Counted from the first letter of the stretch, positions 8,868 through 17,221 are shown. The stretch is DNA of 53,389 nt from Pseudomonadota bacterium (GCA_023386795.1 JAEWJB010000167.1:1-53389), one strand, 5' to 3'. The notes: generated from the sequence alone by a model not told the origin. A program made the numbers and translations.

Positions 8868-10036
8868 TGAGCCATGTCGTCAAGGTCGAGACCTTCATCC
8901 TGACCATTCCGCGCACCACGCCATACCTCGGGCCGCTGGGGCCGGGCGAGCGCGTGAACAGCCGTGGCTACCTCGTGCGCAAGGGCAACGGCACGATCTA
9001 TCCCACCGTGGACCGCTCGGTGGTGGTGCGCGTCACCACCGCCGACGGCGCGGTGGGCTGGGGTGAAACCTATGGCATCTGCGCGCCACGCGCGGTGTGC
9101 GAGATCATCAACGACCTGCTTGCGCCGGAACTGATCGGGCGAGAGCCGGAGGACGTGGAGCAGATCTGGGACGACCTGTACGGCCTGATGCGCGTGCGTG
9201 GCTGCTTCGGCGGCTTCCATGTCGATACGATCGCCGCGCTCGACATCGCCCTGTGGGACCTGCGCGCGCGTGCGCGCGGCGTGCCGCTGTGGTCCTTGCT
9301 GGGCGAGCGCCAGCGCGAGGCGATTCCGGGTTACCTCTCCGGCTTGCCCGCCGGCACGCTGGAAGCGAAGGTGGAAATGGCGCGCGCGTTCGCCGCCGAG
9401 GGCCATGACACTTTCAAGATCCATGCGGTGGTGAGCCACGAAGGCATCGTGGAGGAGATCGCCGCGCTGCGCGAGGCGCTCGGTCCGAAGCCGGAACTGA
9501 TGGTGGACCTGCACTGGAAATTCGATCTGGGGCAGGCCCTGGCGATGGCGCGGCAGCTGGAGCCGTATCGGCTGAAGTTCATCGAAGCGCCGCTGAAGCC
9601 GGAGGATATCGAAGGACTGATCCAACTCGGCAAGGACAGCCCGGTACCGATCGCCGCCGGCGAGGAATGGCATACCGAGTACGAGGCGCGCCTGCGCCTG
9701 GCGGGCGGCTCGCTGTCGTACATCCAGCCGGAGATGGGCCACACCGGCATCACCCAGTTCCTGCGCATCGCGCGGCTGGCGCAGGCACAAGGCGTGCCGA
9801 TCGCCCCGCACGCCACCATCGGCGGCGGCTTGTTCATGGCCGCGAGCCTGCACGTGGCCGCCGTGCTGCCCGGCCTGTGGCGACACGAGTGGCAGCATTC
9901 GATCTTCTCGCGCTCGCTGCTGATGCTCGATACCGACATGGCCTACCGCGACGGCCATTACCACCTGCCCAGCGGCCCGGGCGGGGGCGCCGCCCCCGGC
10001 GCCCACTTCCAGGATCACGCCGAAGCGGTAGCCTGA
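8867..10036 (+). CDS. Enolase-superfamily sugar acid dehydratase (galactonate dehydratase-like)
   Basis: A 389-residue mandelate racemase/muconate lactonizing enzyme-family protein. The metal ligands are D214 ('MVDLHWKF'), E240 ('FIEAPLKPEDIEG') and E266 ('AAGEEWHTE'). H216, two residues after the first ligand, and H315 ('IAPHATIGG') are placed as in D-galactonate dehydratase ('DFHG' and 'APHCPLG' in E. coli DgoD); K184/H186 come from 'TFKIH'. These positions fit acid-sugar dehydration to a 2-keto-3-deoxy acid, the step needed before DgoK. The protein is divergent from DgoD, so the exact stereochemistry of the substrate is open. It is coupled to the upstream lyase gene. Its 3' end overlaps the convergent MFS gene by 22 bases (10015-10036). 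Confidence 0.9.
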   Translation: MSHVVKVETFILTIPRTTPYLGPLGPGERVNSRGYLVRKGNGTIYPTVDRSVVVRVTTADGAVGWGETYGICAPRAVCEIINDLLAPELIGREPEDVEQIWDDLYGLMRVRGCFGGFHVDTIAALDIALWDLRARARGVPLWSLLGERQREAIPGYLSGLPAGTLEAKVEMARAFAAEGHDTFKIHAVVSHEGIVEEIAALREALGPKPELMVDLHWKFDLGQALAMARQLEPYRLKFIEAPLKPEDIEGLIQLGKDSPVPIAAGEEWHTEYEARLRLAGGSLSYIQPEMGHTGITQFLRIARLAQAQGVPIAPHATIGGGLFMAASLHVAAVLPGLWRHEWQHSIFSRSLLMLDTDMAYRDGHYHLPSGPGGGAAPGAHFQDHAEAVA

Positions 10037-11292
10037 TGGCTCCCGTCGCTGCTGTCGCTCGACAGCAGCGACATCGGCGAGCGGCGCGCCAGCTTCAACG
10101 CCAGCCACGCCAGCCCCACCGCGACAGGGTGCAGGACCGCCATCAGCACGAACGTGCGGTCGAACGCGCCATCTGCCACCAGCATCCCCACCACCTGCGC
10201 CGAGAGCATGCCGCCGAGCGCACTGCCGCAGCCGATGAGGCCGGCCACCGAGGCGATGTAGCGCGACGGGAAGATGTCCACCACCATCGTGGTGAGGTTG
10301 ATCTGGTAGACCAGGTGGGCGAACGTCACCAGGCAGGCCACGCCGAGCAACGCCCACAGCGGCGGATGCAGGGTGATGAGGATGCCGACCGGTGCGAGGA
10401 TCGCCGCGCCGGTCATGGTGAGCAGGCGGCTGCGGACCGGCGCCATGCCCCTTCGCACCAGCGTGCCGGAGATCATGCCGCCGCCGATGCTGCCGATATC
10501 GGCCGCCACGTAGACCACCCATGCCAGCGAGGCCACCGCGGCCAGGCTCATGCCGCGCGCGTCGCCCAGGTATTTGGGGAACCAGAACAGGTAGAAGTAC
10601 CAGACCGGGTCGGCCACCATGCGCGAGCCGACCAGCGCCCATACCGCGCGGTCGCGCGCCAGCTTGCCCCACACCCCTTTCATCGACGGCGGCGGCGCGG
10701 CCGGCACGTCGTCGGCGGCCTGCGCCTTGTCTCGCGGATAAGCCCACCACCAACCCGCAATCCACAGCAGGCCGGCGATGCCGGTGATCCAGAACGCACT
10801 GCGCCAGCCATACGTGAGCGCGATGCCGCCGATCAGTGGCGGCGCGAGCGTGGCGCCAATCATCGCCCCGGCCGTGTACAGGCCCAGCGCGATGCCGCGC
10901 TGGCGCGGCGGGAACTGCTCGGACACCACCTTGGTGCCGACCGTGTAGTTGCCCGGCTCGCCCAGGCCGAGCGCGAAACGCGCCGCGCCCAACTGGAATG
11001 GCGTGCGCACGAAACCGGTGGCGATGTTCGCCAGCGACCACCAGCCCACGAACAGGATCAGCGCCACGCGCGCGCCCAGCCAGTCGGTAATGCGGCCGGC
11101 CATGACGTACGCTGCGGCATAGGCGAACAGGAACACCTGCACGACGCGCGCGTACTCGATATCGCTCATGCGCAGGTCGGCCTGGATGGTGGTGGCCAGG
11201 ATCGAAAGCGCCTGCCGGTCCAGGTAGTTGATGACCGTCGAGCAGAACAGCAGGCCCAGCAGTACCCACTTGGTGCGTCCGCCGCCGCTCAC
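10015..11292 (-). CDS. MFS transporter, anion:cation symporter (hexuronate/galactonate permease) type
   Basis: A 425-residue, 12-helix major facilitator of the ACS family, the group of ExuT, GudP and DgoT. Seen directly: an N-terminal 'VINYLDRQALSIL' signature of this family, 'GRITDWLGARVAL' between helices 2 and 3, and 'RFALGLGEPGNYTVGTKVVSEQFP' (residues about 105-128), the family's helix-4 motif. It should import the sugar acid across the inner membrane by proton symport. The first codon is GTG; an ATG just upstream (11313) stops after seven codons. It follows the IclR gene on the same strand after 95 bases holding operator copy B, so it can be regulated separately. Confidence 0.9.
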   Translation of the reverse strand: MSGGGRTKWVLLGLLFCSTVINYLDRQALSILATTIQADLRMSDIEYARVVQVFLFAYAAAYVMAGRITDWLGARVALILFVGWWSLANIATGFVRTPFQLGAARFALGLGEPGNYTVGTKVVSEQFPPRQRGIALGLYTAGAMIGATLAPPLIGGIALTYGWRSAFWITGIAGLLWIAGWWWAYPRDKAQAADDVPAAPPPSMKGVWGKLARDRAVWALVGSRMVADPVWYFYLFWFPKYLGDARGMSLAAVASLAWVVYVAADIGSIGGGMISGTLVRRGMAPVRSRLLTMTGAAILAPVGILITLHPPLWALLGVACLVTFAHLVYQINLTTMVVDIFPSRYIASVAGLIGCGSALGGMLSAQVVGMLVADGAFDRTFVLMAVLHPVAVGLAWLALKLARRSPMSLLSSDSSDGSHQATASA

Positions 11293-11345
11293 GCGTCGAT
11301 CCGATGGGTCATGGTGGCCGTCTCCCCGAAGAAGGCCGCAACGTA

Positions 11346-11360
11346 TTGCTATTGTAGCAA
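11346..11360. promoter_or_regulatory. Candidate IclR operator, copy B (upstream of MFS permease)
   Basis: TTGCTA-TTG-TAGCAA, a perfect 6-3-6 inverted repeat 54-68 bases upstream of the permease start, in the gap after the IclR gene. It is the best of three related sites in this island and the reference for copies A and C. Confidence 0.65.
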
Positions 11361-11387
11361 CAGGTCAAGCCGCACTGCGGCAAGCCA

Positions 11388-12107
11388 TCAGCCGATCTCG
11401 GCGGCCGCTTCGCGCAATGCCTTGACCAGGTCGGCGGTGGCCGATTCGGGAATCCAGCCGGACATCGCGATGCCGGCGTGCACCGGGTCGCCCATCGCGA
11501 TGGCCACGACGTGGTGGTCGCGCTCGTCGGCCACGTGCACGCGCGCATAGCCCTGCGCACGGGTCTGGGCCAGCGCGCGCAGCAATTGTTCGATGCCCTC
11601 GGGGAACATCGGGATCGGCTTGTCGCGGTAGAGCTCGCGCACGTCCTCGTCGGACAGCTGAGAGAGCAGCACGATGCCGATGCCGCTGGTGGTGGCAGGC
11701 AGCAGGCCGATGCGGCCCAGGCCGCGCGCCGCCTCGATGCCCGGTGGCGCGTGGAAAAGGTAGCTGACGCTGTCGTTCCACAGCACGCCCATCGCCACCG
11801 TGTGGCCGAAGCGGCGCAGGCTTTCCAGCACCGGCATGGCACGGCGGATCAGGCCCGAGGCGAACAGGCTCTGCGCGGCCAGCACGTGCATGCCGGGGCC
11901 GGGGGTGTATTTGCGGTCGGCGGTCTGGCGGGCAATGCCCAGGTAGGCCAGGGTCTTGAGCAGGCGGTTGACCCGGGTGGGGTTGGCGCCCAGCTGGCGG
12001 GCCAGTTCGCGACACCCCACCGGCTCGGGCGAGGAGGCCAGGGCCTGCAGGGTGGCGATGCCGTCGATCAGGCTCTGGTTGGGCTGGGCATTGGGCTTGG
12101 CGCGCAT
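11388..12107 (-). CDS. IclR-family transcriptional regulator of the sugar-acid island
   Basis: A 239-residue IclR-type regulator: an N-terminal winged helix-turn-helix at about residues 12-75 ('GCRELARQLGANPTRVNRLL', then 'LAYLGIARQT') and a GAF-like effector domain (about 90-239, with 'GRIGLLPATTSGIGIVLLS' and 'GWIPESA'). The start at MRAKPNA is preferred to the GTG at 12155, because a half-conserved operator (copy C) lies just upstream of it and the longer N-terminus would be untypical. IclR proteins commonly control sugar acid and aromatic catabolism, with their effector being a pathway intermediate. Its place in the island and the three similar inverted repeats in front of itself, the permease and the divergent receptor/lyase pair point to it as the local regulator. 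Confidence 0.9.
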   Translation of the reverse strand: MRAKPNAQPNQSLIDGIATLQALASSPEPVGCRELARQLGANPTRVNRLLKTLAYLGIARQTADRKYTPGPGMHVLAAQSLFASGLIRRAMPVLESLRRFGHTVAMGVLWNDSVSYLFHAPPGIEAARGLGRIGLLPATTSGIGIVLLSQLSDEDVRELYRDKPIPMFPEGIEQLLRALAQTRAQGYARVHVADERDHHVVAIAMGDPVHAGIAMSGWIPESATADLVKALREAAAEIG

Positions 12108-12137
12108 CGACAAAGCGTAATCGGGCGCCGGCCGGGA

Positions 12138-12152
12138 TGCCACCAATAGCAA
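12138..12152. promoter_or_regulatory. Candidate IclR operator, copy C (upstream of the iclR gene itself)
   Basis: TGCCAC-CAA-TAGCAA: one half-site (TAGCAA) and the spacer match the reverse complement of copy B, 11 of 15 positions in all; the other half is degenerate. It lies 31-45 bases upstream of the chosen IclR start, where an autoregulatory site would be expected. Confidence 0.4.
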
Positions 12153-12296
12153 CACTTTCGAGCATCGGCACCGCCCTGCGGTGCAGGCTCAGGCGGCAGA
12201 CGGCCGATGTTCGCATTGGGGATCGGCCAGGTACGCCGGGCGTCCGGGCGGGTCCGAGGCTGCCGGGAAACGGGCGTCGCGCGCTCCGTCGACACC

Positions 12297-12869
12297 TCAA
12301 CGACGATGGCGCGGCAACACGGCAGGGGCGTCTTCGACCTCACGCCACTGCCCCGGTGCCAACCCCTCCAGTGACCAGCGCCCCATTTGCGCGCGCACCA
12401 GCCGCAGCGTCGGCAGGCCGACCGCGGCGGTCATGCGCCGCACCTGCCGGTTGCGGCCTTCGCGCAGGGTGATCGCCAGCCACGCGTCGGGCACTGTCTT
12501 GCGGAAGCGCACCGGCGGATCGCGGGGCCACAACGTGGCGGGGGTGTCGATCCGCTCGGCGCCGGCCGGCAACGTCGGGCCATCGTTGAGCAGCACGCCC
12601 TCGCGCAGCCTGCGCAACTGGTCTTCATCGGGCGTGCCTTCGACCTGCACCCAATAGGTCTTGGCTTCCTTGTGCTTCGGGTCGGTCAGTCGATGCGCGA
12701 GCGCGCCGTCGTCGGTGAGCAGCAGCAGGCCTTCGCTATCCATGTCCAGGCGGCCGGCAGGGTAGATGTCCGCCGGCAGGCCGAATTCGGCCAGCGTGCG
12801 GCGGCCCGTCGCGCCCTTGTCGCTGAACTGGGTGAGCACGCCGTAGGGCTTGTTGAAGAGGACCAGCAT
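12297..12869 (-). CDS. rluE: 23S rRNA pseudouridine synthase, RluE type
   Basis: A 190-residue RsuA/RluB/RluE-family pseudouridine synthase. The catalytic Asp is in 'YPAGRLDMDSEGLLLLT' (about residues 36-52). Other family landmarks are 'LVLFNKPYGVLTQF' at the N-terminus, 'HKEAKTYWVQVEG' and 'LREGRNRQVRRMTAAVGLPTLRL'. The short protein has no S4 domain, and its start directly at the 'FNKPYGVL' motif fits RluE (U2457 of 23S rRNA in E. coli) rather than RluB or RsuA. A longer TTG start at 12905 is possible but weaker. Confidence 0.92.
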   Translation of the reverse strand: MLVLFNKPYGVLTQFSDKGATGRRTLAEFGLPADIYPAGRLDMDSEGLLLLTDDGALAHRLTDPKHKEAKTYWVQVEGTPDEDQLRRLREGVLLNDGPTLPAGAERIDTPATLWPRDPPVRFRKTVPDAWLAITLREGRNRQVRRMTAAVGLPTLRLVRAQMGRWSLEGLAPGQWREVEDAPAVLPRHRR

Positions 12870-12957
12870 TCGGCACGCCTGCGCGGGAGCGCGCCATTGT
12901 ATCAACGCGCCCGAAACTGCCCGGGCGGACAGCGCCGCGCGCTGGCCAACCGCGTGC

Positions 12958-14040
12958 TCAGGCCGTGGGCTCGTGAATCGGGCAACGATTGAACCCGGAG
13001 CGGAAGGAACGCGATGCCGCCATCACCACGCGACGCGCGCGGTTGATCGACCCCAACGGCCGATGGGCGGCCAGCGCGTGCCAAGGCGCGAATGCCAGGC
13101 CATCCTCGCGCCGCGCCGAGGCATCGCCTTGCCAGGCCGTCTGCGGTGGCACGCGCAGGTGCGCCACCGTGACATGCGGGCTCTCCGCCTCGGGCCATTC
13201 GACCGAGGCATCCTCGATCGGCATGCGCGCGAGGTCACGGCAGAGCTGCGCGCGTAGCGCCCACACGGCGGGCAATGTCAGTCCCTGGAAGAAGGCCGTG
13301 ACGGCCTCGCGCTGTGCATCGGCATCTTCGTCGAGCATGTGCCCCTGCAGGTCCAGCAGGTGGGGCGACACCGGCACCAGTGAGAACTTCGCGATATAGG
13401 GGCCGTAGAGAAAGGGCACCTGGGTGAAGTAGGTCTCGCCCAGCGGATGTACCTGGGGCTGTCCGCCCAGTCCCTTGAGCTTGGCACTCTCCCCGCCCAT
13501 CGCTTCCAGCGCGCGTTCAGCGCCCCGCAGCGTCGCGGAAATGACCTGCTTGGTTCGCGGCATGCGCTCGGTGGTGGCGGCCAGCAGCTTTGCCGAGCGC
13601 AGGAAGCCCTGGATGCCCGGGCTGGTGAAGGCAGGCCCGTTCACCATCAGGAAGTCCTGCGTATGGGCTTCTTCCGCGCCAGGCGCGCGCTCGCCTTGGA
13701 CACCCAGAATCTTCAGCGCAATCGCGCGCGGCGTGGAGATGGTATCGGGCAGCTGCTCGGCCGGAGGCGAGGACAGTCGCACGACGGCGCGGTACTGGCC
13801 CGGCGTGGCGAACAACCCCTGCGCGAACTCCGGCGCAAGGTTCGGTTCGATGTCCAGCCATGCGTCGAGCAGTGCGTGTCCCTTCGCGTGCACGGCGCGA
13901 TGGGCGTGACCCTCGTGTTCGGCCACGGTGCGCGCCATGCCCACGAATACCGATTCCAGCTCGGCGATCTGCGCGGCCTCGTGGTCTTCCGGCTGCTCCA
14001 GGTCGGGGTGATAGGGCACCGGCGGGGCGTAGGCGTTCAT
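12958..14040 (-). CDS. Catalase-family (catalase-related, KatE-fold) haem protein
   Basis: A 360-residue catalase-like protein, shorter than monofunctional catalases (about 480 or more). The distal His motif is kept ('RAVHAKGHALLDAW', about residues 48-61), as is an Asn-containing segment ('DFLMVNGPAFTSPGIQGFL') in place of the catalase 'FxxNNTPVFF' region. The C-terminus has 'PLGSINRARRVVMAASRSFR' and 'NRCPIHEP', typical of the srpA-like/catalase-related branch. Such proteins may be low-activity catalases or peroxidases, or may handle lipid hydroperoxides like allene oxide synthase relatives; the sequence does not decide. There is no signal peptide, so it is cytoplasmic. The ATG at 14040 starts 'MNAYAPPVPYHPD'; a longer open frame upstream has no support. 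Confidence 0.82.
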   Translation of the reverse strand: MNAYAPPVPYHPDLEQPEDHEAAQIAELESVFVGMARTVAEHEGHAHRAVHAKGHALLDAWLDIEPNLAPEFAQGLFATPGQYRAVVRLSSPPAEQLPDTISTPRAIALKILGVQGERAPGAEEAHTQDFLMVNGPAFTSPGIQGFLRSAKLLAATTERMPRTKQVISATLRGAERALEAMGGESAKLKGLGGQPQVHPLGETYFTQVPFLYGPYIAKFSLVPVSPHLLDLQGHMLDEDADAQREAVTAFFQGLTLPAVWALRAQLCRDLARMPIEDASVEWPEAESPHVTVAHLRVPPQTAWQGDASARREDGLAFAPWHALAAHRPLGSINRARRVVMAASRSFRSGFNRCPIHEPTA

Positions 14041-14166
14041 CGGGATGCTCGAGGGAAGGCATCCCACCCTCCCGCATCGCCGATCAGCGCGATGTGCAGG
14101 CCGCATCAGGACGGCGTGGAGCCCCGCCTGCACGCCGCCCCCAGGACGGGGGCGGCAACGCAAGGC

Positions 14167-15021
14167 TTATTGCTTCACGAACTTCAGCGTCATGCGGTCG
14201 CTTTCGCCGATGGCCTGGTACTTCGCATCGTCGGCGGCGTCGTGCTTGTTGGTCGGCGGCAGCGTCCACACGCCGCCCGGGTAGTCCTTGGTGTCGCGCG
14301 GGTTGGCGTTGAGGTCGCTCTTGGCGGCGAGCTTGAAGCCCGCTGCCTCGGCCATCGCGATCACCTGCTGCTGGCCGACGTAGCCGCTCTTGTCGTCAGC
14401 CGGCACGTCGGCCTTGGCGCGATGCTCCACCACGCCCAGCACGCCGCCCGGCTTGAGCACCGCGTGGAAGGCCTTGAACATGCCTTCGGCCTGGCCGGCG
14501 CTGCGCCAGTTGTGCACGTTGCGGAACGTCAGCACCAGGTCGGCCGAGTTGGCCGGGCCGAGCACCGGCGCGTTGGGGTCGTAGCCGACGATGCTGGCCT
14601 TGGCATACTGCGCCGGCGCGGCATCGAATTTCTTCTGCAAGCCGTCGCGCTGGCGCTGCTGGTAATCGCGGCTTCCGCCTTCCTTGACCTTCATCGGGTC
14701 AACGACCGCGGCGATGTAGTGCCCCTTCGCCTGCAGGTAGGGCGCGAGGATTTCCGAATACCAGCCGCTGCCCGGGGTGATCTCGATCACCGTCTGTTCC
14801 GGACGAATGCCGAAGAAAGCCAGCGTCTGGCCGGGATGACGATAGACGTCGCGCTTGACGTTCGCCGGATCGCGCCAGCTGCCGTTGAGCGCGGCCTGCA
14901 GGGCGGTGTCGGGCGCCGGCAGCGTGGCGGTATCGGCGGGCTTGAAGGCCTGCGCGGCGGGCCAGGCGGCAGTGAGCGCGGCGGCGAGCACACCAATGGT
15001 CATGAGCTTATGAGCGGACAT
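14167..15021 (-). CDS. Exported class I SAM-dependent methyltransferase-like protein
   Basis: A 284-residue protein with a clear Sec signal peptide ('MTIGVLAAALTAAWPAAQA', residues 7-25) ahead of a Rossmann methyltransferase domain. The SAM loop is 'VIEITPGSGWYSEILAPYL' (about residues 78-96). Further motifs are 'DLVLTFRNVHNW' and 'VLKPGGVLGVVEHR'. This is the COG4798-type group of 'predicted methyltransferases', where an export signal is common although SAM is a cytoplasmic cofactor. The function is unknown; either the protein acts on the periplasmic side with a cofactor that must be delivered, or the fold is used for another task. It is monocistronic, between the catalase-like gene and a divergent aldo/keto reductase gene. 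Confidence 0.85.
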   Translation of the reverse strand: MSAHKLMTIGVLAAALTAAWPAAQAFKPADTATLPAPDTALQAALNGSWRDPANVKRDVYRHPGQTLAFFGIRPEQTVIEITPGSGWYSEILAPYLQAKGHYIAAVVDPMKVKEGGSRDYQQRQRDGLQKKFDAAPAQYAKASIVGYDPNAPVLGPANSADLVLTFRNVHNWRSAGQAEGMFKAFHAVLKPGGVLGVVEHRAKADVPADDKSGYVGQQQVIAMAEAAGFKLAAKSDLNANPRDTKDYPGGVWTLPPTNKHDAADDAKYQAIGESDRMTLKFVKQ

Positions 15022-15187
15022 GCGGTTGGACCTCCCGGGGCAAAGTGGGCCGAGCCTAGCACGAGCCCTGCGGCACCCCGTCGCACGTCTTTGCGTGTCC
15101 TAAACGCCGCATGCATGCGCGTGTCACACCTCGGCCGTGCACGGGCGTCTATGCTGTGTGGCCCGATCCGTCGCGGAGCCAGTACCC

Positions 15188-16150
15188 ATGTCCTCCCCAC
15201 GTCCCCTTGGCCGCTCCGGCCTGCAGGTCCAGCCGATTGCCTTCGGCGGCAATGTGTTCGGCTGGAGTGCCGACGAGCGCGCCACTTTCGCGCTGCTCGA
15301 TGCGTTCGTCGAAGCCGGGTTCAACCTGGTCGATACCGCCGACGCGTATTCGGCCTGGGTGCCGGGCAACCAGGGCGGCGAATCGGAAACGCTGATCGGC
15401 CGCTGGTTCAAGCACAGCGGCAAGCGCGACAAGGTGTTGATCGCCACCAAGGTCGCCAAGTGGAAGGAGCGCCCGGGGTTGTCGCCGGAGAACATCGCCG
15501 CCGCCGTGGAGGATTCGCTACGCCGCCTGCAGACCGATGTGATCGATCTCTATCAGGCCCACGAGGACGATGAGTCCACGCCGCTGGAAGCGACGCTGGC
15601 GGCGTTCGGCCGCCTGATCGAGCAGGGCAAGGTGCGCGCTATCGGTGCGTCGAACTACAGCGCCACGCGCCTGCGCGATGCCCTGGCGGTGTCTGCGCAG
15701 TACAACCTGCCGCGCTACGAGACGCTGCAGCCCGAATACAACCTCTACGACAGTGCCGGCTACGAGCGCGAGCTGGCGCCGGTGGTGGCCGAGCACGGGC
15801 TGGGGGTCATCGGCTATTACTCGCTGGCCAGCGGCTTTCTCACCGGCAAGTACCGTACGCCGGCCGACGCGGCCAAGAGCAGCGCGCGCGGGCAGGCGGT
15901 GGTGAAGCAGTACCTCAACGCGCGCGGCCTGCGCATTCTGGCGGCGCTGGGCGATGTCGCCGCCAAGCACTCGGCCACGCCCACCCAGGTTTCGCTGGCA
16001 TGGCTGATGGCGCAACCGAACATCGCCGCGCCCATCGCCAGCGCGACGACGGTGGAGCAATTGCAGGAGCTGCTCGCGGCGGCGCAGTTGTCGCTGTCTG
16101 CAGACGAACTGAGGCAGCTGGATCAGGCCAGTGCGGAGGATGCGGGCTGA
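15188..16150 (+). CDS. Aldo/keto reductase (YajO/AKR11-like)
   Basis: A 320-residue AKR-superfamily NADPH-dependent oxidoreductase. The catalytic tetrad is visible: Asp and Tyr in 'LVDTADAYSAW', Lys in 'VLIATKVAKW' and His in 'LYQAHEDD'. The cofactor end has 'PIASATTVEQLQELLAA'. 'LGRSGLQVQPIAFGGNVFGW' at the N-terminus is typical of the Mot/YajO-like group, which reduces small aldehydes or ketones. The start at MSSPRPLG follows a GGAG Shine-Dalgarno. It is not in an operon with its neighbours; the next gene converges on it. Confidence 0.9.
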   Translation: MSSPRPLGRSGLQVQPIAFGGNVFGWSADERATFALLDAFVEAGFNLVDTADAYSAWVPGNQGGESETLIGRWFKHSGKRDKVLIATKVAKWKERPGLSPENIAAAVEDSLRRLQTDVIDLYQAHEDDESTPLEATLAAFGRLIEQGKVRAIGASNYSATRLRDALAVSAQYNLPRYETLQPEYNLYDSAGYERELAPVVAEHGLGVIGYYSLASGFLTGKYRTPADAAKSSARGQAVVKQYLNARGLRILAALGDVAAKHSATPTQVSLAWLMAQPNIAAPIASATTVEQLQELLAAAQLSLSADELRQLDQASAEDAG

Positions 16151-16210
16151 GGATGGCCGCCGGATCGCGATGGGTGGATGGCCTGTCGGTGGAGCGTGGC
16201 CACTTCCCGC

Positions 16211-17116
16211 TCAATCCTCGAACGGCCGCTCGCCCAGCGCTTCCACCAGGTAATCCAGGAATGAAGTGATGCGCGCCGACACTGCCGTGTTGCGGTAGTA
16301 GACCGCGTTGATCGGTTGGCGCATGTCCAGCGTCTGTTCGGCGAGCACTTGCACGAGCTGTCCAGTGGCGCGGTCGGTGGCGGTCATGAAATCCGACAGG
16401 CAGGTGATGCCGGTGCCCACGCGCGCCAGCTGCAACAACGTCTGGCCACTGGCCGCCGCCACGTGGGGCTCCACTTCGACGGGCTCGCCGCCGGCATCGG
16501 CCAACGGCCAACGCTTCAGTGACTCCGGCTGGCGAAACCCGACCAGGGTGTGCTCTCGCAGCAATGCCGCCACGTCCGCCGGGGTGCCGTGGCGGGCGAG
16601 ATACTCGGGGCTGGCGAGCACGCGCAGGCGGCTGCGCCCGATCGGCCGCGCATGCAGCGAGGAATCGCCGAGCGGTCCGATTCGAAAAGCCAGGTCGGTG
16701 CGCCGCTCGACCAGGTCGATGTTGCGCTCGTTGCCATTGAGCTCGAGCTGCACGTCCGGGTAGCGCGCCAGGTAGCCCGGCACGCGCGGCACGATGACGT
16801 GCAACAGGAAGGAGGTGGCCGCGTCCACGCGCAGCCGACCGGCCGGGCGCTCGCGTCGCGCCGCCATCTGTTCCTCGGCCGTTTCCACCGCCGAGACGAT
16901 GGCCCGCGCCTGCGCCAGAAAGGCCTCGCCCTCCTCCGTCAGCCGCAGGCGACGGGTGGTGCGGGTCAGCAGGGTCACGCCGAGCTTCTCCTCCAGCCGC
17001 GCCAGCGCCCGGCTGACCGCCGACACCGTCTGCTGCAGGGCCTCTGCCGCCGCGGTGATGGACCCGCTGTCGATCACCGCCAGAAAGGCCTGCATCTCGT
17101 CCAAGGTCGTCTTCAT
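16211..17116 (-). CDS. LysR-family transcriptional regulator
   Basis: A 301-residue LysR-type regulator. The N-terminal HTH ('MQAFLAVIDSGSITAAAEAL', then 'VSRALARLEEKLGVTLLTRT') covers residues 8-55, followed by a linker helix and a two-lobed effector domain. It belongs to the large AaeR/DmlR/PtrR-like branch. It diverges from an MFS efflux-type transporter gene; the 105-base gap holds a perfect 12-bp palindrome, so this regulator probably controls that gene and perhaps the aldo/keto reductase gene after it. Confidence 0.9.
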   Translation of the reverse strand: MKTTLDEMQAFLAVIDSGSITAAAEALQQTVSAVSRALARLEEKLGVTLLTRTTRRLRLTEEGEAFLAQARAIVSAVETAEEQMAARRERPAGRLRVDAATSFLLHVIVPRVPGYLARYPDVQLELNGNERNIDLVERRTDLAFRIGPLGDSSLHARPIGRSRLRVLASPEYLARHGTPADVAALLREHTLVGFRQPESLKRWPLADAGGEPVEVEPHVAAASGQTLLQLARVGTGITCLSDFMTATDRATGQLVQVLAEQTLDMRQPINAVYYRNTAVSARITSFLDYLVEALGERPFED

Positions 17117-17126
17117 CGGCAGATTA

Positions 17127-17176
17127 TTGCGCGAAGGGAAAGAGTATTTCGACCATAACCGGCTTTTTGCGCAAAA
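17127..17176. promoter_or_regulatory. Candidate LysR site between divergent lysR and MFS genes
   Basis: A perfect palindrome TTTTGCGCAAAA (17165-17176) and a related element TTGCGCGAA (17127-17135), about 40 bases apart, lie in the AT-richer part of the 105-base divergent promoter region. A strong and a weak site of this kind is usual for LysR regulation. Confidence 0.4.
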
Positions 17177-17221
17177 GTATGCCGGGCAGACTGCCGTCCT
17201 TCCTTACCTGGAGCGGCACGC

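Noticed and set aside
8522..11269. A 915-residue open frame on the minus strand spanning the dehydratase and permease genes
   Set aside because: It runs antisense through the dehydratase gene and in the wrong frame through the permease gene; its composition (Arg/Ala/His-rich) is that of a GC-rich shadow.
12870..12905. TTG start adding 12 residues to RluE
   Set aside because: A non-ATG start without a clear ribosome site; the ATG at 12869 begins right at the conserved motif.
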